Assembly: GCA_902529105.1 (NCBI GenBank)
Contig: CABZUW010000004.1
Coordinates: forward strand, 1-64,000
DNA from: an uncultured Pelagibacteraceae bacterium
Lineage (GTDB): Bacteria > Pseudomonadota > Alphaproteobacteria > Pelagibacterales > Pelagibacteraceae
Direction: 5' to 3'
DNA: 64,000 bases
In this document: in pieces, positions 9,541 through 18,389 of the stretch
Position numbering within the stretch: the first letter of the stretch is position 1
Layout of the letters: each line of letters starts with the position of its first letter
Notes under the pieces: generated by a model
Seen by the model: the letters and a program-made list of their open reading frames with translations, nothing else
Told to the model about the DNA's origin: nothing
Databases searched by the model: none
Translations under genes and position numbers: made by a program

Positions 9541-9615
9541 TGGAGCGGGCAATGGGACTTGAACCCACGACCTTCTCGTTGGCAACGAGACGCTCTACCA
9601 CTGAGCTATGCCCGC
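9541..9615 (-). tRNA. tRNA-Gly (GCC anticodon)
   Basis: A 75-base gene read on the minus strand with a 7-bp acceptor stem (gcgggca / tgcccgc), a D arm containing agctcagtggtagagc, an anticodon arm ctcgttgccaacgag with anticodon GCC, a T arm with gggttcaagtccc, a T discriminator and an encoded CCA. All stems pair. phhB follows 13 bases downstream, so the tRNA 3' end must be cut from a precursor that also carries the phhB message, unless phhB has a promoter inside the tRNA. Confidence 0.97.
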
Positions 9616-9712
9616 ATTTTTATTTATAGTTTATCATAGTTGAAAAAATAATTTAGGTAAAATAATATTTTTCATCACTAGATGAATTCCATAAAATTTG
9701 TTAAATTTAAAC

Positions 9713-10357
9713 ATGAACAAAAATAAAGATTTACCAAAAATTATACCAGTTTTCCCTCTATCAAATTTTATAATTTTTCCTGAAACTACAGTACCTCTTA
9801 ACATATTTGAACCTAGATATATTCAGATGATTGATGATGCAATGAAAAGCGATAGAATTATTGGAATGATACAGCCAAGAAAAACTGGAAACAAAGATAA
9901 ACCAGATCTTTATAAAACAGGATGTGCTGGTAAAATTACCAGTTTTAATGAAACCGAAGATGGCCGATACTTAATAATCATTAATGGAATTTCTAGATTT
10001 AACATTGTAAGTGAAGTTGATCACGAAAGACTTTACAGGAAATGTCAGGTAGATTTTAATTATTATAGTCAGGATGTGAGTGAGGTAAAAGAAAAAATGA
10101 ATTTTTCTGATCTAGATAAAATACTTAAAAACTTAAAAACTTTATTTAAAAGACAAGGTTATGTTATAAATTGGAAGGATCTTCAAAAACAAAGTTTAGA
10201 TCAAACAATTAATACTTTATCAATGGCATCACCATTTTCTCTTGAGGAAAAACAAATACTATTAGAGGCCACAAACTTAAATAAAAGAAGAGAAAAACTA
10301 GAAGAAATATTACACACTTATATACTAGACAAATTTAGCAATACCACTATTCAATAA
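9713..10357 (+). CDS. Stand-alone LON substrate-binding domain protein
   Basis: A 214-residue protein consisting only of the Lon N-terminal (PUA-like) domain, without AAA or protease parts. Typical stretches are KIIPVFPLSNFIIFPE, VPLNIFEPRYIQMI near residue 30, GMIQPR near 55, GCAGKITSF near 70 and RYLIIINGISRF near 88, followed by a helical C-terminus. The function of the isolated domain is not well established. The ATG at 9713 matches the usual N-terminus; a TTG five codons upstream is the alternative. It converges on the next minus-strand gene. Confidence 0.9.
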   Translation: MNKNKDLPKIIPVFPLSNFIIFPETTVPLNIFEPRYIQMIDDAMKSDRIIGMIQPRKTGNKDKPDLYKTGCAGKITSFNETEDGRYLIIINGISRFNIVSEVDHERLYRKCQVDFNYYSQDVSEVKEKMNFSDLDKILKNLKTLFKRQGYVINWKDLQKQSLDQTINTLSMASPFSLEEKQILLEATNLNKRREKLEEILHTYILDKFSNTTIQ

Positions 10358-10364
10358 TTTTGAA

Positions 10365-11456
10365 TTAAAAACCTCTATCAGCTAAAATAGAAATATATTT
10401 TTTAATCGCACTGTTTTTATTAAAGTAAAGAAATAATTTTTCAGACAATCCCTCTGGCAATTTTTTTTCAAATTTAAAAAATTCATGAATGAAATCAATT
10501 GAATTAGCGAAGATTACATTTTTATATTTATTATTTTTTTCAAATTCTTCAAGCATCGAACTATCTAAATTTAAACCATATTTGATCTTCTCATCTATTA
10601 ACTTTAAAAAATACTTTATGTCTCTTAATGTCATATTGAAACCTTGGCCAGCTAAAGGGTGTATAGTGTGTACTTGGTCTCCAAAGGCTAAAACATTTTG
10701 TTTAAAATAATTTCTAAGTAAAGAAAATTGTAGTTTAAAACTCTCAAATTTCTCAAAACTAGTAATTTTATATTTGGTATTATAATTTTTAATCAATTCA
10801 ATTACTTTTTCCTCACTCATTTTTGAACTATTGTTATCAAAAATTGAGTACACTAATGAAGTTTTATTGTTCGAAATTGGCAAAAATGCTAATGGTCCAG
10901 AGGATGAGAATATTTGTTTTGCAATATTATTTTTAATTTGCTTATGATTTATAATAGTTACGTATGCCCTACTAAAATAATCTTTTTTAATTTTTCTCGA
11001 AAAGAATTTTTTTGATAAAGTATTTCTTAAATTTATATCAATAATTAAGTCGTAGGATAATAAATATTTTTTTTGGATTAATTTTTTGTCAAATTTAGTC
11101 TTAATACTTTTAAAATTTTTTTCTTTCTTTAAAGAGGACTTAACAAATTTATAAATATTTTCATATTTAAATACTGCAAATTTAAAATTACTGTTGTTTT
11201 CAAAATTTAATAAATCTTTTTTCTGACGTTCAGTTGAAATTAAAATTTTATCAATCTTGTGACCTATTTTTTCTATACCTTTGAAATATTTGTTTAAAAA
11301 TAATACATTAGATTGCGTTATACCAATAGTTCTTACGGATTTTTGATTTTTTGTTGTATTTTCCTCATAAAATAAATCAACATGTATTTTTTTTTTAAGT
11401 AGTACTTTTGCTAAAACTAACGCAGTTAAATTATTTCCTATTATAGATATTTTCAT
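10365..11456 (-). CDS. UbiH/UbiF/COQ6-family FAD hydroxylase
   Basis: A flavin-dependent aromatic hydroxylase of the kind that hydroxylates the ubiquinone ring. The N-terminal Rossmann segment is KISIIGNNLTALVLAKVL. The family FAD/ribityl motif appears as AFGDQVHTIHPLAGQGFNMTLRD near residues 256-278, and the C-terminus ends in ADRGF as is usual. At 363 residues it is a little short, and the middle is highly diverged and lysine-rich. Which ring position it hydroxylates cannot be told. It is alone on the minus strand between the LON-domain gene and ftsK. Confidence 0.88.
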   Translation of the reverse strand: MKISIIGNNLTALVLAKVLLKKKIHVDLFYEENTTKNQKSVRTIGITQSNVLFLNKYFKGIEKIGHKIDKILISTERQKKDLLNFENNSNFKFAVFKYENIYKFVKSSLKKEKNFKSIKTKFDKKLIQKKYLLSYDLIIDINLRNTLSKKFFSRKIKKDYFSRAYVTIINHKQIKNNIAKQIFSSSGPLAFLPISNNKTSLVYSIFDNNSSKMSEEKVIELIKNYNTKYKITSFEKFESFKLQFSLLRNYFKQNVLAFGDQVHTIHPLAGQGFNMTLRDIKYFLKLIDEKIKYGLNLDSSMLEEFEKNNKYKNVIFANSIDFIHEFFKFEKKLPEGLSEKLFLYFNKNSAIKKYISILADRGF

Positions 11457-11518
11457 AAATTAATTTAATTTTATCAGTAAAAATTAAATGATACAAAGTG
11501 ACATTCTGAGTCGAAAAT

Positions 11519-13603
11519 ATGAATATAAAAAAAATATTTGAAAAAAGTGCAGATTTTACAATAAAAAGAATTATAGAAATATTTGGAATAGTTTTAATTA
11601 TTTTTTCCATTTTTTTGTTAATTTCTTTTGCTTCGTACTCTCCGGAAGATCCGAATTTTATTTTTAATAGCGAAAAAGAAATTGAAAATTTATTAGGTTT
11701 TAGAGGCAGTTATACATCTGACATTTTTTTTCAATCTTTTGGCGTTATTTCTTATTTGATACCTGTAACGCTAATTTTTACTGGTATATATATATTTAGA
11801 TCCAAAAAAATATTTATTATATTGCAAAACTTATTCTATACAATCTTGTATATAATTCTAGGATCATTCTTTTTTTCTTTTTTCTATAAAGAGACATTTT
11901 GGTTAACAATAAATGGTAATGGTGGGTTTGTTGGTAGCTACCTAAGTAACTCATTTTTATATAATTTTGCTAAAATAAATCAAATAGCTGCTTATTATTT
12001 TTTAATTATAATAATATTGTATATATTTTTAGTCTCTATTAATTTCAAATTAAAATTCTTACCAACATTCATGAGTAAATTGGTAAAACTTTTTAAAAAA
12101 AATGAAAAGGAAATAATCAATATAGACATTGAGAAAAATACAAATAAAGAACAAGTTTTTGATAAGGATGAAAATAGAACACAAGAGAATTTTACTTTTA
12201 ATGAAAAAATTAGAAATAAAAAAATAATATTTAAGTTGCCAAAAGACGATATTCTAAATGAACCAGAAAAAAATTTAAATAAATCTAAAAATGAACTAGA
12301 TATAAGTGAAGATTTTTTAGAAAAAATATTGTTAGATTTTGGTGTTGAGGGAAAAATTAAAAAAATTAATAAAGGACCAGTTGTTACATTAAATGAATTT
12401 GAACCAGCTGCTGGGGTTAAAGTATCAAAAATAATAAATCTATCTGAGGATATTGCAAGAAACACAAGTTCAGAATCGGCTAGAATTTCAACAATCCCAG
12501 GAAGTAACACAATAGGTATAGAGTTGCCCAATGTTTCAAGAGAAGATGTTTATTTAAAAGAGATAATTTCTAATCCTAACTTTTTAAGAAAAGAGTATAA
12601 ATTACCAATTGCGCTTGGAAAAAGCATTTCAGGAGTTCCTATAGTTGGCGATTTAAGCTCAATGCCTCATCTTTTAATAGCTGGCACAACAGGATCTGGT
12701 AAATCAGTTTGTATAAATACTATAATACTGTCTTTACTTTATAAACACCCTCCTGAAAAATGTAAATTTATTTTAATAGATCCTAAGATGCTTGAACTTT
12801 CTACGTATGAAGGACTACCACATCTATTGTGTCCGGTAATAACTGAAGCAAAAAAAGCTGCTTCAGTTTTAGGTTGGGTTGTAAAAGAAATGGAAAGTAG
12901 ATACAGATTAATGACGCGCGAGGGTGTTAGAAATATTGATGGCTACAACAAAAAACATAAATTACCAATGCCTTACATTGTTGTAGTTGTAGATGAAATG
13001 TCTGATTTAATGCACGTAGCTGGTAAAGAAATTGAGGGATATATTCAAAAACTTTCTCAAATGGCAAGGGCATCTGGAATTCATATAATAATGGCTACAC
13101 AGAGACCTAGTGTGGATGTAATAACTGGAACTATAAAAGCAAATTTTCCTACGAGAATATCATTTCAAGTCAGTTCAAAAATTGATAGTCGGACTATTCT
13201 TGGTGAGCAGGGTGCTGAACAGTTATTAGGAAAAGGTGACATGCTGTATATGTCCTCTGCAAATAAAATTATTAGAATACACGCTCCTTTTGTATCAGAT
13301 GAAGAAATCAACAAAGTGAATGATTTTGTAAGATCTCAAGCTGAACCAGATTATATTGACGAAATTTTAAATTTTGCAGATCAAAGAGAGAGAAAAGATA
13401 TTGATAAAGAAGAGGAAAACCATGACGAATTATACGACCAAGCTCTTGAAATCATAAAATCTGAGAGAAAAGCATCTACATCTTTTCTACAGAGAAAATT
13501 GCAAATTGGATACAATAGAGCAGCAAGAATTATAGATACCATGGAAGCAAGGGGTGAGGTAAGTAAGGCAAATCATGTAGGCAAAAGAGAAGTGCTAAAG
13601 TGA
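11519..13603 (+). CDS. ftsK: DNA translocase FtsK
   Basis: Septum-anchored double-stranded DNA pump that clears chromosomes during division. About four membrane segments occupy residues 18-175, followed by a short charged linker (about 185-265) instead of the long Pro/Gln linker of E. coli. The motor has Walker A GTTGSGKS at 389-396, a VVVVDEMSDLM Walker B near 490-500 and a winged-helix gamma domain at the C-terminus (LQRKLQIGYNRAARIIDTME). Length 694 fits compact alphaproteobacterial forms. The TGA stop overlaps the GTG start of the next gene (GTGA). Confidence 0.97.
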   Translation: MNIKKIFEKSADFTIKRIIEIFGIVLIIFSIFLLISFASYSPEDPNFIFNSEKEIENLLGFRGSYTSDIFFQSFGVISYLIPVTLIFTGIYIFRSKKIFIILQNLFYTILYIILGSFFFSFFYKETFWLTINGNGGFVGSYLSNSFLYNFAKINQIAAYYFLIIIILYIFLVSINFKLKFLPTFMSKLVKLFKKNEKEIINIDIEKNTNKEQVFDKDENRTQENFTFNEKIRNKKIIFKLPKDDILNEPEKNLNKSKNELDISEDFLEKILLDFGVEGKIKKINKGPVVTLNEFEPAAGVKVSKIINLSEDIARNTSSESARISTIPGSNTIGIELPNVSREDVYLKEIISNPNFLRKEYKLPIALGKSISGVPIVGDLSSMPHLLIAGTTGSGKSVCINTIILSLLYKHPPEKCKFILIDPKMLELSTYEGLPHLLCPVITEAKKAASVLGWVVKEMESRYRLMTREGVRNIDGYNKKHKLPMPYIVVVVDEMSDLMHVAGKEIEGYIQKLSQMARASGIHIIMATQRPSVDVITGTIKANFPTRISFQVSSKIDSRTILGEQGAEQLLGKGDMLYMSSANKIIRIHAPFVSDEEINKVNDFVRSQAEPDYIDEILNFADQRERKDIDKEEENHDELYDQALEIIKSERKASTSFLQRKLQIGYNRAARIIDTMEARGEVSKANHVGKREVLK

Positions 13604-14154
13604 AAAAAAATTTATTATTAATTTTTTTAATACTATTTTCAACAAAATCTCTTGCTTCTATTAAAAATGAAATAATTAAAAGTTTTAGTGAGATAAAAAA
13701 CTTAAACTTTAAATTTACCCAAACTATAAATGGTAAGGACGAAACAGGCAATTGTTCAATAGAGTTTCCAAAAAAAATTTATTGTAAGTATAATTTTCGA
13801 TTTAATAAGGTTTTAGTATCAAATGGAAATTCATTAGTCATTAAAAGCGATAAAAATAATCAATATTATAGATACTCATTAAAAGATACTGCATTAAACC
13901 TGCTATTAGACAAAAAATACATTTTAGAAAAAATGAGTACTTTAAAAGGAAGTTTAATTGACGAAAAATTTTTTTTGTTTTCTATTGAAGAGAGTAATCA
14001 AAAGTTAAATATTTTTTTTAATAAAGATAATTATAATTTAATAGGATGGCAAACTGAGGACATTTACCAGAATTTAACCATCACTTATATTTATGATTTA
14101 AAAGTTAATCAAAATATTGAAGATGAAATTTTCAAGCTACCTAAAAACAACTAA
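13600..14154 (+). CDS. lolA: LolA-like outer-membrane lipoprotein carrier
   Basis: A 184-residue periplasmic protein with a signal peptide (LLLIFLILFSTKSLAS, cut near residue 19). It has the LolA-type start of the mature domain (IKSFSEIKNLNFKFTQT), repeated short beta strands such as GNCSIEFPKKIYCKYNF and the LNIFFNKDNYNLIGW strand near residue 140. It would shuttle lipoproteins from LolCDE to the outer membrane. The start is a GTG overlapping the ftsK stop; ftsK followed by lolA is a common proteobacterial order. It is convergent with the GNAT gene, with a 4-base overlap. Confidence 0.85.
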   Translation: MKKNLLLIFLILFSTKSLASIKNEIIKSFSEIKNLNFKFTQTINGKDETGNCSIEFPKKIYCKYNFRFNKVLVSNGNSLVIKSDKNNQYYRYSLKDTALNLLLDKKYILEKMSTLKGSLIDEKFFLFSIEESNQKLNIFFNKDNYNLIGWQTEDIYQNLTITYIYDLKVNQNIEDEIFKLPKNN

Positions 14155-14657
14155 GCAGAAATTTTAATAATATCTTTTTTAAAAACTTTCATTCCTCTTG
14201 ACAAATAATTGGAAATTGCATTTTTGTGATCCAATGAGCACGTATGAACCCAAACTCTATTAATATGTTTTTTAAAACATGATTTAATTGCATAAGCTAA
14301 TAAATACGATCCATATTTTTTATTTCTATATTCAGTCAAAATTCCAAAATAAGCTATTTCATATTCATTTTTTTCAGTGTTAAAAATTTGCTCAAAGTAA
14401 CCAGCTAATTCTTTATCATGCTTTAATACAAATGTTTTTACATTTTTGTTGTCCAGATAGCTTTTCCAATTTTGATCAGTCCACGACAATCTATCAATCC
14501 ATCTGTGATTTTTACCAATTTGTTTATAAAAAAATTTATTTAACTGAAAGTTTGGTTTTTTTAAAATTTCAATTTTGCATTTTTCATCAGGTTTATTTAC
14601 ATCATTTAATTCGTTTAAGCTTTTTATCTCAAGGTATTGTCTGAATATTTCTATCAT
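14151..14657 (-). CDS. GNAT-family N-acetyltransferase
   Basis: A 168-residue GCN5-type acetyltransferase. The acetyl-CoA-binding segment is IAYFGILTEYRNKKYGSYLL near residues 99-118, where the usual Q/RxxGxG/A reads RNKKYG. The later strand-helix VWVHTCSLDHKNAISNYLSRGMKVFK is typical of the fold's C-terminal half. The substrate is unknown. It follows the HIT gene by one base and is the last gene of the mcl-mtkA-mtkB-hit run, probably by cotranscription rather than by shared pathway. Confidence 0.82.
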   Translation of the reverse strand: MIEIFRQYLEIKSLNELNDVNKPDEKCKIEILKKPNFQLNKFFYKQIGKNHRWIDRLSWTDQNWKSYLDNKNVKTFVLKHDKELAGYFEQIFNTEKNEYEIAYFGILTEYRNKKYGSYLLAYAIKSCFKKHINRVWVHTCSLDHKNAISNYLSRGMKVFKKDIIKISA

Positions 14658-14658
14658 T

Positions 14659-15024
14659 TCAAGATACCATTTTACCTATTTTTTCTCCTCCAAATAGATG
14701 AAAATGCAAATGAGGAACTTCTTGCCCCCCATTTTCAGCGATATTTGCTAAAGTTCTATATCCGTCTCCATTTTCTACAGAAATATTTAATTTTTTTGCA
14801 ACTATTGTTACTCCCTTAATTAAACCAACAATTTCTTCATCAGAGGCGTTTTGATTGAAGTCGTCTAGATTCACATATTTACCTTTGGGAATTACTAATG
14901 CATGTACTTTTTTTTGAGGGTTAACATCGTGAAAAGATAAAACATATTTATCCTCGTAAATTTTTTTACATGGTATTTCACCTCTTAAGATCTTTGCAAA
15001 AATGTTATTATCATCATATTTCAT
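14659..15024 (-). CDS. hinT: HIT family protein (HinT-like nucleotide hydrolase)
   Basis: A 121-residue histidine-triad protein of the branch that hydrolyses nucleoside phosphoramidates. It starts with NIFAKILRGEIPCKKIYED, has ALVIPKGKYVNL near residues 42-53, NGDGYRTLANIAENGGQEVPHLHFHLFGG near 85-113 and the triad HLHFH. Length and motifs are standard. It lies 10 bases downstream of mtkB and one base ahead of the GNAT gene. I know of no functional reason for it to sit with malyl-CoA enzymes. Confidence 0.93.
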   Translation of the reverse strand: MKYDDNNIFAKILRGEIPCKKIYEDKYVLSFHDVNPQKKVHALVIPKGKYVNLDDFNQNASDEEIVGLIKGVTIVAKKLNISVENGDGYRTLANIAENGGQEVPHLHFHLFGGEKIGKMVS

Positions 15025-15034
15025 TGAAACTCAT

Positions 15035-15922
15035 TTATTTTCTGCTTAAAACATCCTTTACTGTTTCTCCCATCACTGAAGGATTCTTAGAGATGGTTAC
15101 TCCAAATTCTCTCAAAATCTCAACTTTCTCAACCGCACTTTCTCCATAAGCAGAGACTATCGCTCCAGCATGACCCATTACCCTGCCTTTTGGAGCGGTT
15201 AAACCTGCTATGTAAGCTATAACAGGTTTTTTCATATTTTGTTTTGCAAATTCTCCAGCTGCAACTTCTTGAGGACCTCCTATTTCTCCAATCATTAGTA
15301 TTGCATCAGTTTCATCATCTTCCTCAAATTTACCAATTATATCTTTAAAAGAACTTCCATTTATTGGATCTCCACCAATCCCAACACTTGTTGAAATACC
15401 AATATTAAGATCTTTTAATTGTTGTGCAGCTTCATATCCAAGGGTTCCAGATCTGCTAATTATTCCAACTCTTCCTTCTTTATAAATATGTCCAGGCATA
15501 ATACCTAACATTGATTTGCCAGGACTTATTATTCCTGCGCAGTTGGGTCCTACTAAGCTCATTTTCTCAGATTTGGAATACCTTCTCATGTATCTTTTAA
15601 TTTTTATCATGTCATGGGACGGGATGCCATCAACTATTGCAACACATGTCCTTATACCTGCATCAGCAGCTTCCATAGCAGAGTCAGCTGCAAATGCTGG
15701 AGGCACAAATAAAATTGAGGCAGTAGCATTTGTACTATCAACAGCCTCTTTTACAGTATTAAAAACTGGAAGATTTAAATGTTTTGTTCCTCCTTTACCT
15801 GGGGTTACTCCTCCAACAACATTTGATCCATATTTAATCATTTCATCAGCATGAAATGTACCCATTTTACCTGTGAACCCTTGGATTATAATTTTGGTAT
15901 TTTTATCTATTATAACTGCCAT
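15035..15922 (-). CDS. mtkB: Malate-CoA ligase alpha subunit (MtkB-like; SucD paralogue)
   Basis: CoA-binding, phosphohistidine subunit of an ADP-forming acyl-CoA ligase. It has VGGVTPGKGG near residues 36-45, SRSGTLGYEAA near 155-165 and the active-site GHAGAIVSAYGES near 250. Several stretches follow malate thiokinase rather than SucD as I remember them: RYMRRYSKSEK, GPNCAGIISPGKSMLGIMPGHIY, and GISTSVGIGGDPINGSSF. With MtkA it would make malyl-CoA from malate, CoA and ATP, which the lyase two genes upstream splits to acetyl-CoA and glyoxylate. An annotation as succinyl-CoA synthetase alpha is the alternative. Confidence 0.78.
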   Translation of the reverse strand: MAVIIDKNTKIIIQGFTGKMGTFHADEMIKYGSNVVGGVTPGKGGTKHLNLPVFNTVKEAVDSTNATASILFVPPAFAADSAMEAADAGIRTCVAIVDGIPSHDMIKIKRYMRRYSKSEKMSLVGPNCAGIISPGKSMLGIMPGHIYKEGRVGIISRSGTLGYEAAQQLKDLNIGISTSVGIGGDPINGSSFKDIIGKFEEDDETDAILMIGEIGGPQEVAAGEFAKQNMKKPVIAYIAGLTAPKGRVMGHAGAIVSAYGESAVEKVEILREFGVTISKNPSVMGETVKDVLSRK

Positions 15923-15927
15923 GATTA

Positions 15928-17088
15928 TTATTTTAAAATTTTAACAGCTTTATTCGCTGCATCCTCAAGTGAATTTGCCTCAATATATTTAATTTTACTC
16001 TCTCTTAAAATTTTATTTCCTTTGTCTACATTTGTACCTGCTAGTCTAATCACTAGTGGAACTTTTATTTCAATTTTATCTAAAGCTTGAACTATTCCCT
16101 CTGCTACCCAATCACATCTGTTAATACCAGCAAATATATTAACTAATATAACTTTAACCTTTTCGTCCATTGAAATTAATTTAAATGCTTTTACTATTTT
16201 TTCTGGTGTGGCTCCTCCTCCAACATCTAAGAAGTTTGCGGGTTCACCGCCTGCTAATTTAATCATGTCCATAGACGCCATAGCAAGACCTGCACCGTTA
16301 ATTATATTTCCTATGTTTCCCTCTAAACTTACGTAATTTAAACCTCTATCTGATGCATAAACCTCGCTAGGGTTTTCTTGTGTTTTATCTCTTAGTTCAG
16401 ATATTTGGTTTCTTCTAAATAATGCATTATTGTCAAAACTCATCTTACAATCTAGGGCAAGTATTTGTCCTTGGCCAGAAACTGCTAAAGGATTAATCTC
16501 AACCATGGTTGCATCTAGCTCACTAAATGCCCTGTAACAACCAATAATCGTATCTGCTGTTCGATTTATTAATTCTGGAGCAACCCCTAAACCAAAAGCT
16601 ATTTCTCTAGCTTGAAATTTTTGCATACCAACAGCAACTTCAATTTTTGATCTTATAATACTCTCTGGCTTTTCTTTTGATATTTCTTCAACACTCATCC
16701 CTCCTTCTGTGGAAGCTACGACCATTATACTTTCAGAACTTCTGTCAAAAACTAAACCTAAATAAAACTCCTTTTTAATATCTGTTGCCTCTTCAACATA
16801 AATTCTATTTACTATTTTTCCTTGAGGTCCAGTCTGATTTGTAACTAATTTTTTTCCTAAAAGCTTATCAGTTGCTTGAGCAACCTCTAAAGGAGAGTTG
16901 CATAAAATAATTCCACCAGCCTTACCTCTTGCTCCTGAATGTATTTGTGCTTTAACAACCCATTTAGATCCACCAATTTCTCGAGCTTTATTTTCAGCGT
17001 TTTCTGGACTATAGGCAATTCCACCTCTTGGAATAACAACTCCAAATTCAGCTAATAGTTTTTTTGCTTGGTATTCGTGAATATCCAT
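15928..17088 (-). CDS. mtkA: Malate-CoA ligase beta subunit (MtkA-like; SucC paralogue)
   Basis: ATP-grasp subunit of an ADP-forming acyl-CoA ligase, 386 residues. The start MDIHEYQAKKLL and KAQIHSGARGKAGG are shared with SucC. However, LDCKMSFDNNALFRR, NIFAGINRCDWVAEGIV near residue 317 and VIRLAGTNVDKGNKIL near 345 agree with malate thiokinase; SucC usually reads NIFGGI-RCD and RLEGTN at these places. It starts one base after mcl ends and is followed five bases later by mtkB. The gene order and sequence together favour MtkA, but succinate activity cannot be excluded without assay. Confidence 0.78.
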   Translation of the reverse strand: MDIHEYQAKKLLAEFGVVIPRGGIAYSPENAENKAREIGGSKWVVKAQIHSGARGKAGGIILCNSPLEVAQATDKLLGKKLVTNQTGPQGKIVNRIYVEEATDIKKEFYLGLVFDRSSESIMVVASTEGGMSVEEISKEKPESIIRSKIEVAVGMQKFQAREIAFGLGVAPELINRTADTIIGCYRAFSELDATMVEINPLAVSGQGQILALDCKMSFDNNALFRRNQISELRDKTQENPSEVYASDRGLNYVSLEGNIGNIINGAGLAMASMDMIKLAGGEPANFLDVGGGATPEKIVKAFKLISMDEKVKVILVNIFAGINRCDWVAEGIVQALDKIEIKVPLVIRLAGTNVDKGNKILRESKIKYIEANSLEDAANKAVKILK

Positions 17089-17089
17089 A

Positions 17090-18028
17090 TTACTTTTTTT
17101 GAATTAGTTTATCTATGTTAACTATATTTTCAGCCATACGAGCTGACGCAGCATCTATCATTCTACCATCTAATTGGGCAGCACCTTTACCTTCCTTAGC
17201 AGCTTTATCGAGTTCATCTATAATTCTTTTTGCTTTTTTCACTTCTGCCTCTGGAGGTGTGAAAACTTGGTTTGCTAATTCAATTTGAGAAGGATGTATT
17301 GCCCATTTTCCCTCTATTCCAATCGCTGCAGCCCTTTTTGCAGACAGAATATATCCATCAGGATCATTAAAATCTCCAAATGGTCCATCTATTGCTCTTA
17401 ATCCATAAGCTCTACAAGTCATAACCATTTGAGATAACCCATGATGCCATTGATCTCCAGGATAGTCTGGATTTAGTCCTCCAATTACAACAGTTCTTGC
17501 TCTCAAACTTGCTGCATAATCTGCAACGCCAAAATGGAGTGCTTCTAATCTTTCGCTAGAAGTTGCGATTTCTTTTATATTCGACATTCCGAGTGCTGTT
17601 TCTATCAGGCATTCTAAACCGATTTTATTTTTAATTTTTTTACTCTCTTCAATCTGTGTCAACAAACAATCAACCATATAAACATCGCTTGCAGTTCCTG
17701 CTTTAGGAATTAATATTGTATCTACTTTATCTCCAACTTGTTCTACAATGTCTATTACATCACGATACATATAATGAGTATCTAATCCATTTATTCTTAC
17801 TGATATTGTTTTTCCTTTTTCTTTCCAATTGATATCTTTTAGAGCTTTGATCGTATTTTCTCTTGCAGCTATTTTATCATTTGGTGAGACAGCATCCTCT
17901 AAATCTAAAAAAACGTAATCAGCATCTGAATTAAGTGCTTTTTCGAACATTTTAGGAGCAGAACCTGGTACTGCTAATTCACTTCTATGTAATCTAGACT
18001 TTGCGGGTTTATAATATTTATGACTCAT
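17090..18028 (-). CDS. mcl: L-malyl-CoA / beta-methylmalyl-CoA lyase
   Basis: CitE-like TIM-barrel lyase (HpcH/HpaI superfamily) that cleaves malyl-CoA to acetyl-CoA and glyoxylate, and can run in reverse. Visible motifs are RSELAVPGSAPKMFEKAL, DYVFLDLEDAVSPNDK near residues 37-52 (metal-binding Glu and Asp), VRINGLDTHYMYRD near 77-90, CLIETALGM near 141, DGPFGDFNDPDGY near 217-229, and GKWAIHPSQIELAN near 242. These match the malyl-CoA lyase branch well, including the helical tail. It is first in the mcl-mtkA-mtkB-hit-GNAT run. Confidence 0.88.
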   Translation of the reverse strand: MSHKYYKPAKSRLHRSELAVPGSAPKMFEKALNSDADYVFLDLEDAVSPNDKIAARENTIKALKDINWKEKGKTISVRINGLDTHYMYRDVIDIVEQVGDKVDTILIPKAGTASDVYMVDCLLTQIEESKKIKNKIGLECLIETALGMSNIKEIATSSERLEALHFGVADYAASLRARTVVIGGLNPDYPGDQWHHGLSQMVMTCRAYGLRAIDGPFGDFNDPDGYILSAKRAAAIGIEGKWAIHPSQIELANQVFTPPEAEVKKAKRIIDELDKAAKEGKGAAQLDGRMIDAASARMAENIVNIDKLIQKK

Positions 18029-18116
18029 AATTTTATTATAGATTTATTTAATCAGGCAATCCGCAATAAACCTAATTTTTATTAGACTTGTAGCAAATAA
18101 TATTAATTTAATGAAG

Positions 18117-18389
18117 TTATTTCTTACGTTTATTTAATTCGGCCATAACATCTTCTATATTTATGTTATTTGCCTCTAGATATACCATCAAATGGTATAA
18201 AACATCTGCAGCCTCGTGAACAGTATTAGTATTTTTATCAACTGCCTCTATAAGTTCACCAACTTCTTCTTTCACTTTCTCTAAGCTAAGATTTTTATCA
18301 TGAAGTAGTTTTTTAGTGTATGAACTCTCATCAGAGCTTTTTTTCCTCTCTCTAATTAGTTCTATCAATGCCTCTAAAGTTTTTAACAT
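18117..18389 (-). CDS. hisE: Phosphoribosyl-ATP pyrophosphatase
   Basis: Second step of histidine synthesis, removing pyrophosphate from phosphoribosyl-ATP. This 90-residue all-alpha MazG-like protein has the metal-binding pattern KVKEEVGELIEAV near residues 38-50 and HEAADVLYHLMVYL near 58-71. The ATG at 18389 shares one base with the hisF stop (TGATG), which decides the start; a TTG one codon upstream is possible. It is the last gene of the hisB-H-A-F-E run. Confidence 0.95.
   Translation of the reverse strand: MLKTLEALIELIRERKKSSDESSYTKKLLHDKNLSLEKVKEEVGELIEAVDKNTNTVHEAADVLYHLMVYLEANNINIEDVMAELNKRKK

Noticed and set aside
11995-12531. A 178-codon antisense ORF within ftsK.
   Set aside because: It lies opposite the ftsK linker and motor start; long open antisense frames are common in AT-rich coding sequence, and it looks like low-complexity Ser/Phe/Leu.
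15516-15854. A 112-codon ORF opposite mtkB.
   Set aside because: It is a shadow of a clear enzyme gene with well-conserved motifs on the other strand.
15035-17088. Plain succinyl-CoA synthetase (sucCD) annotation.
   Set aside because: Several sequence stretches and the adjacent malyl-CoA lyase fit malate-CoA ligase better; sucCD is kept only as the alternative.
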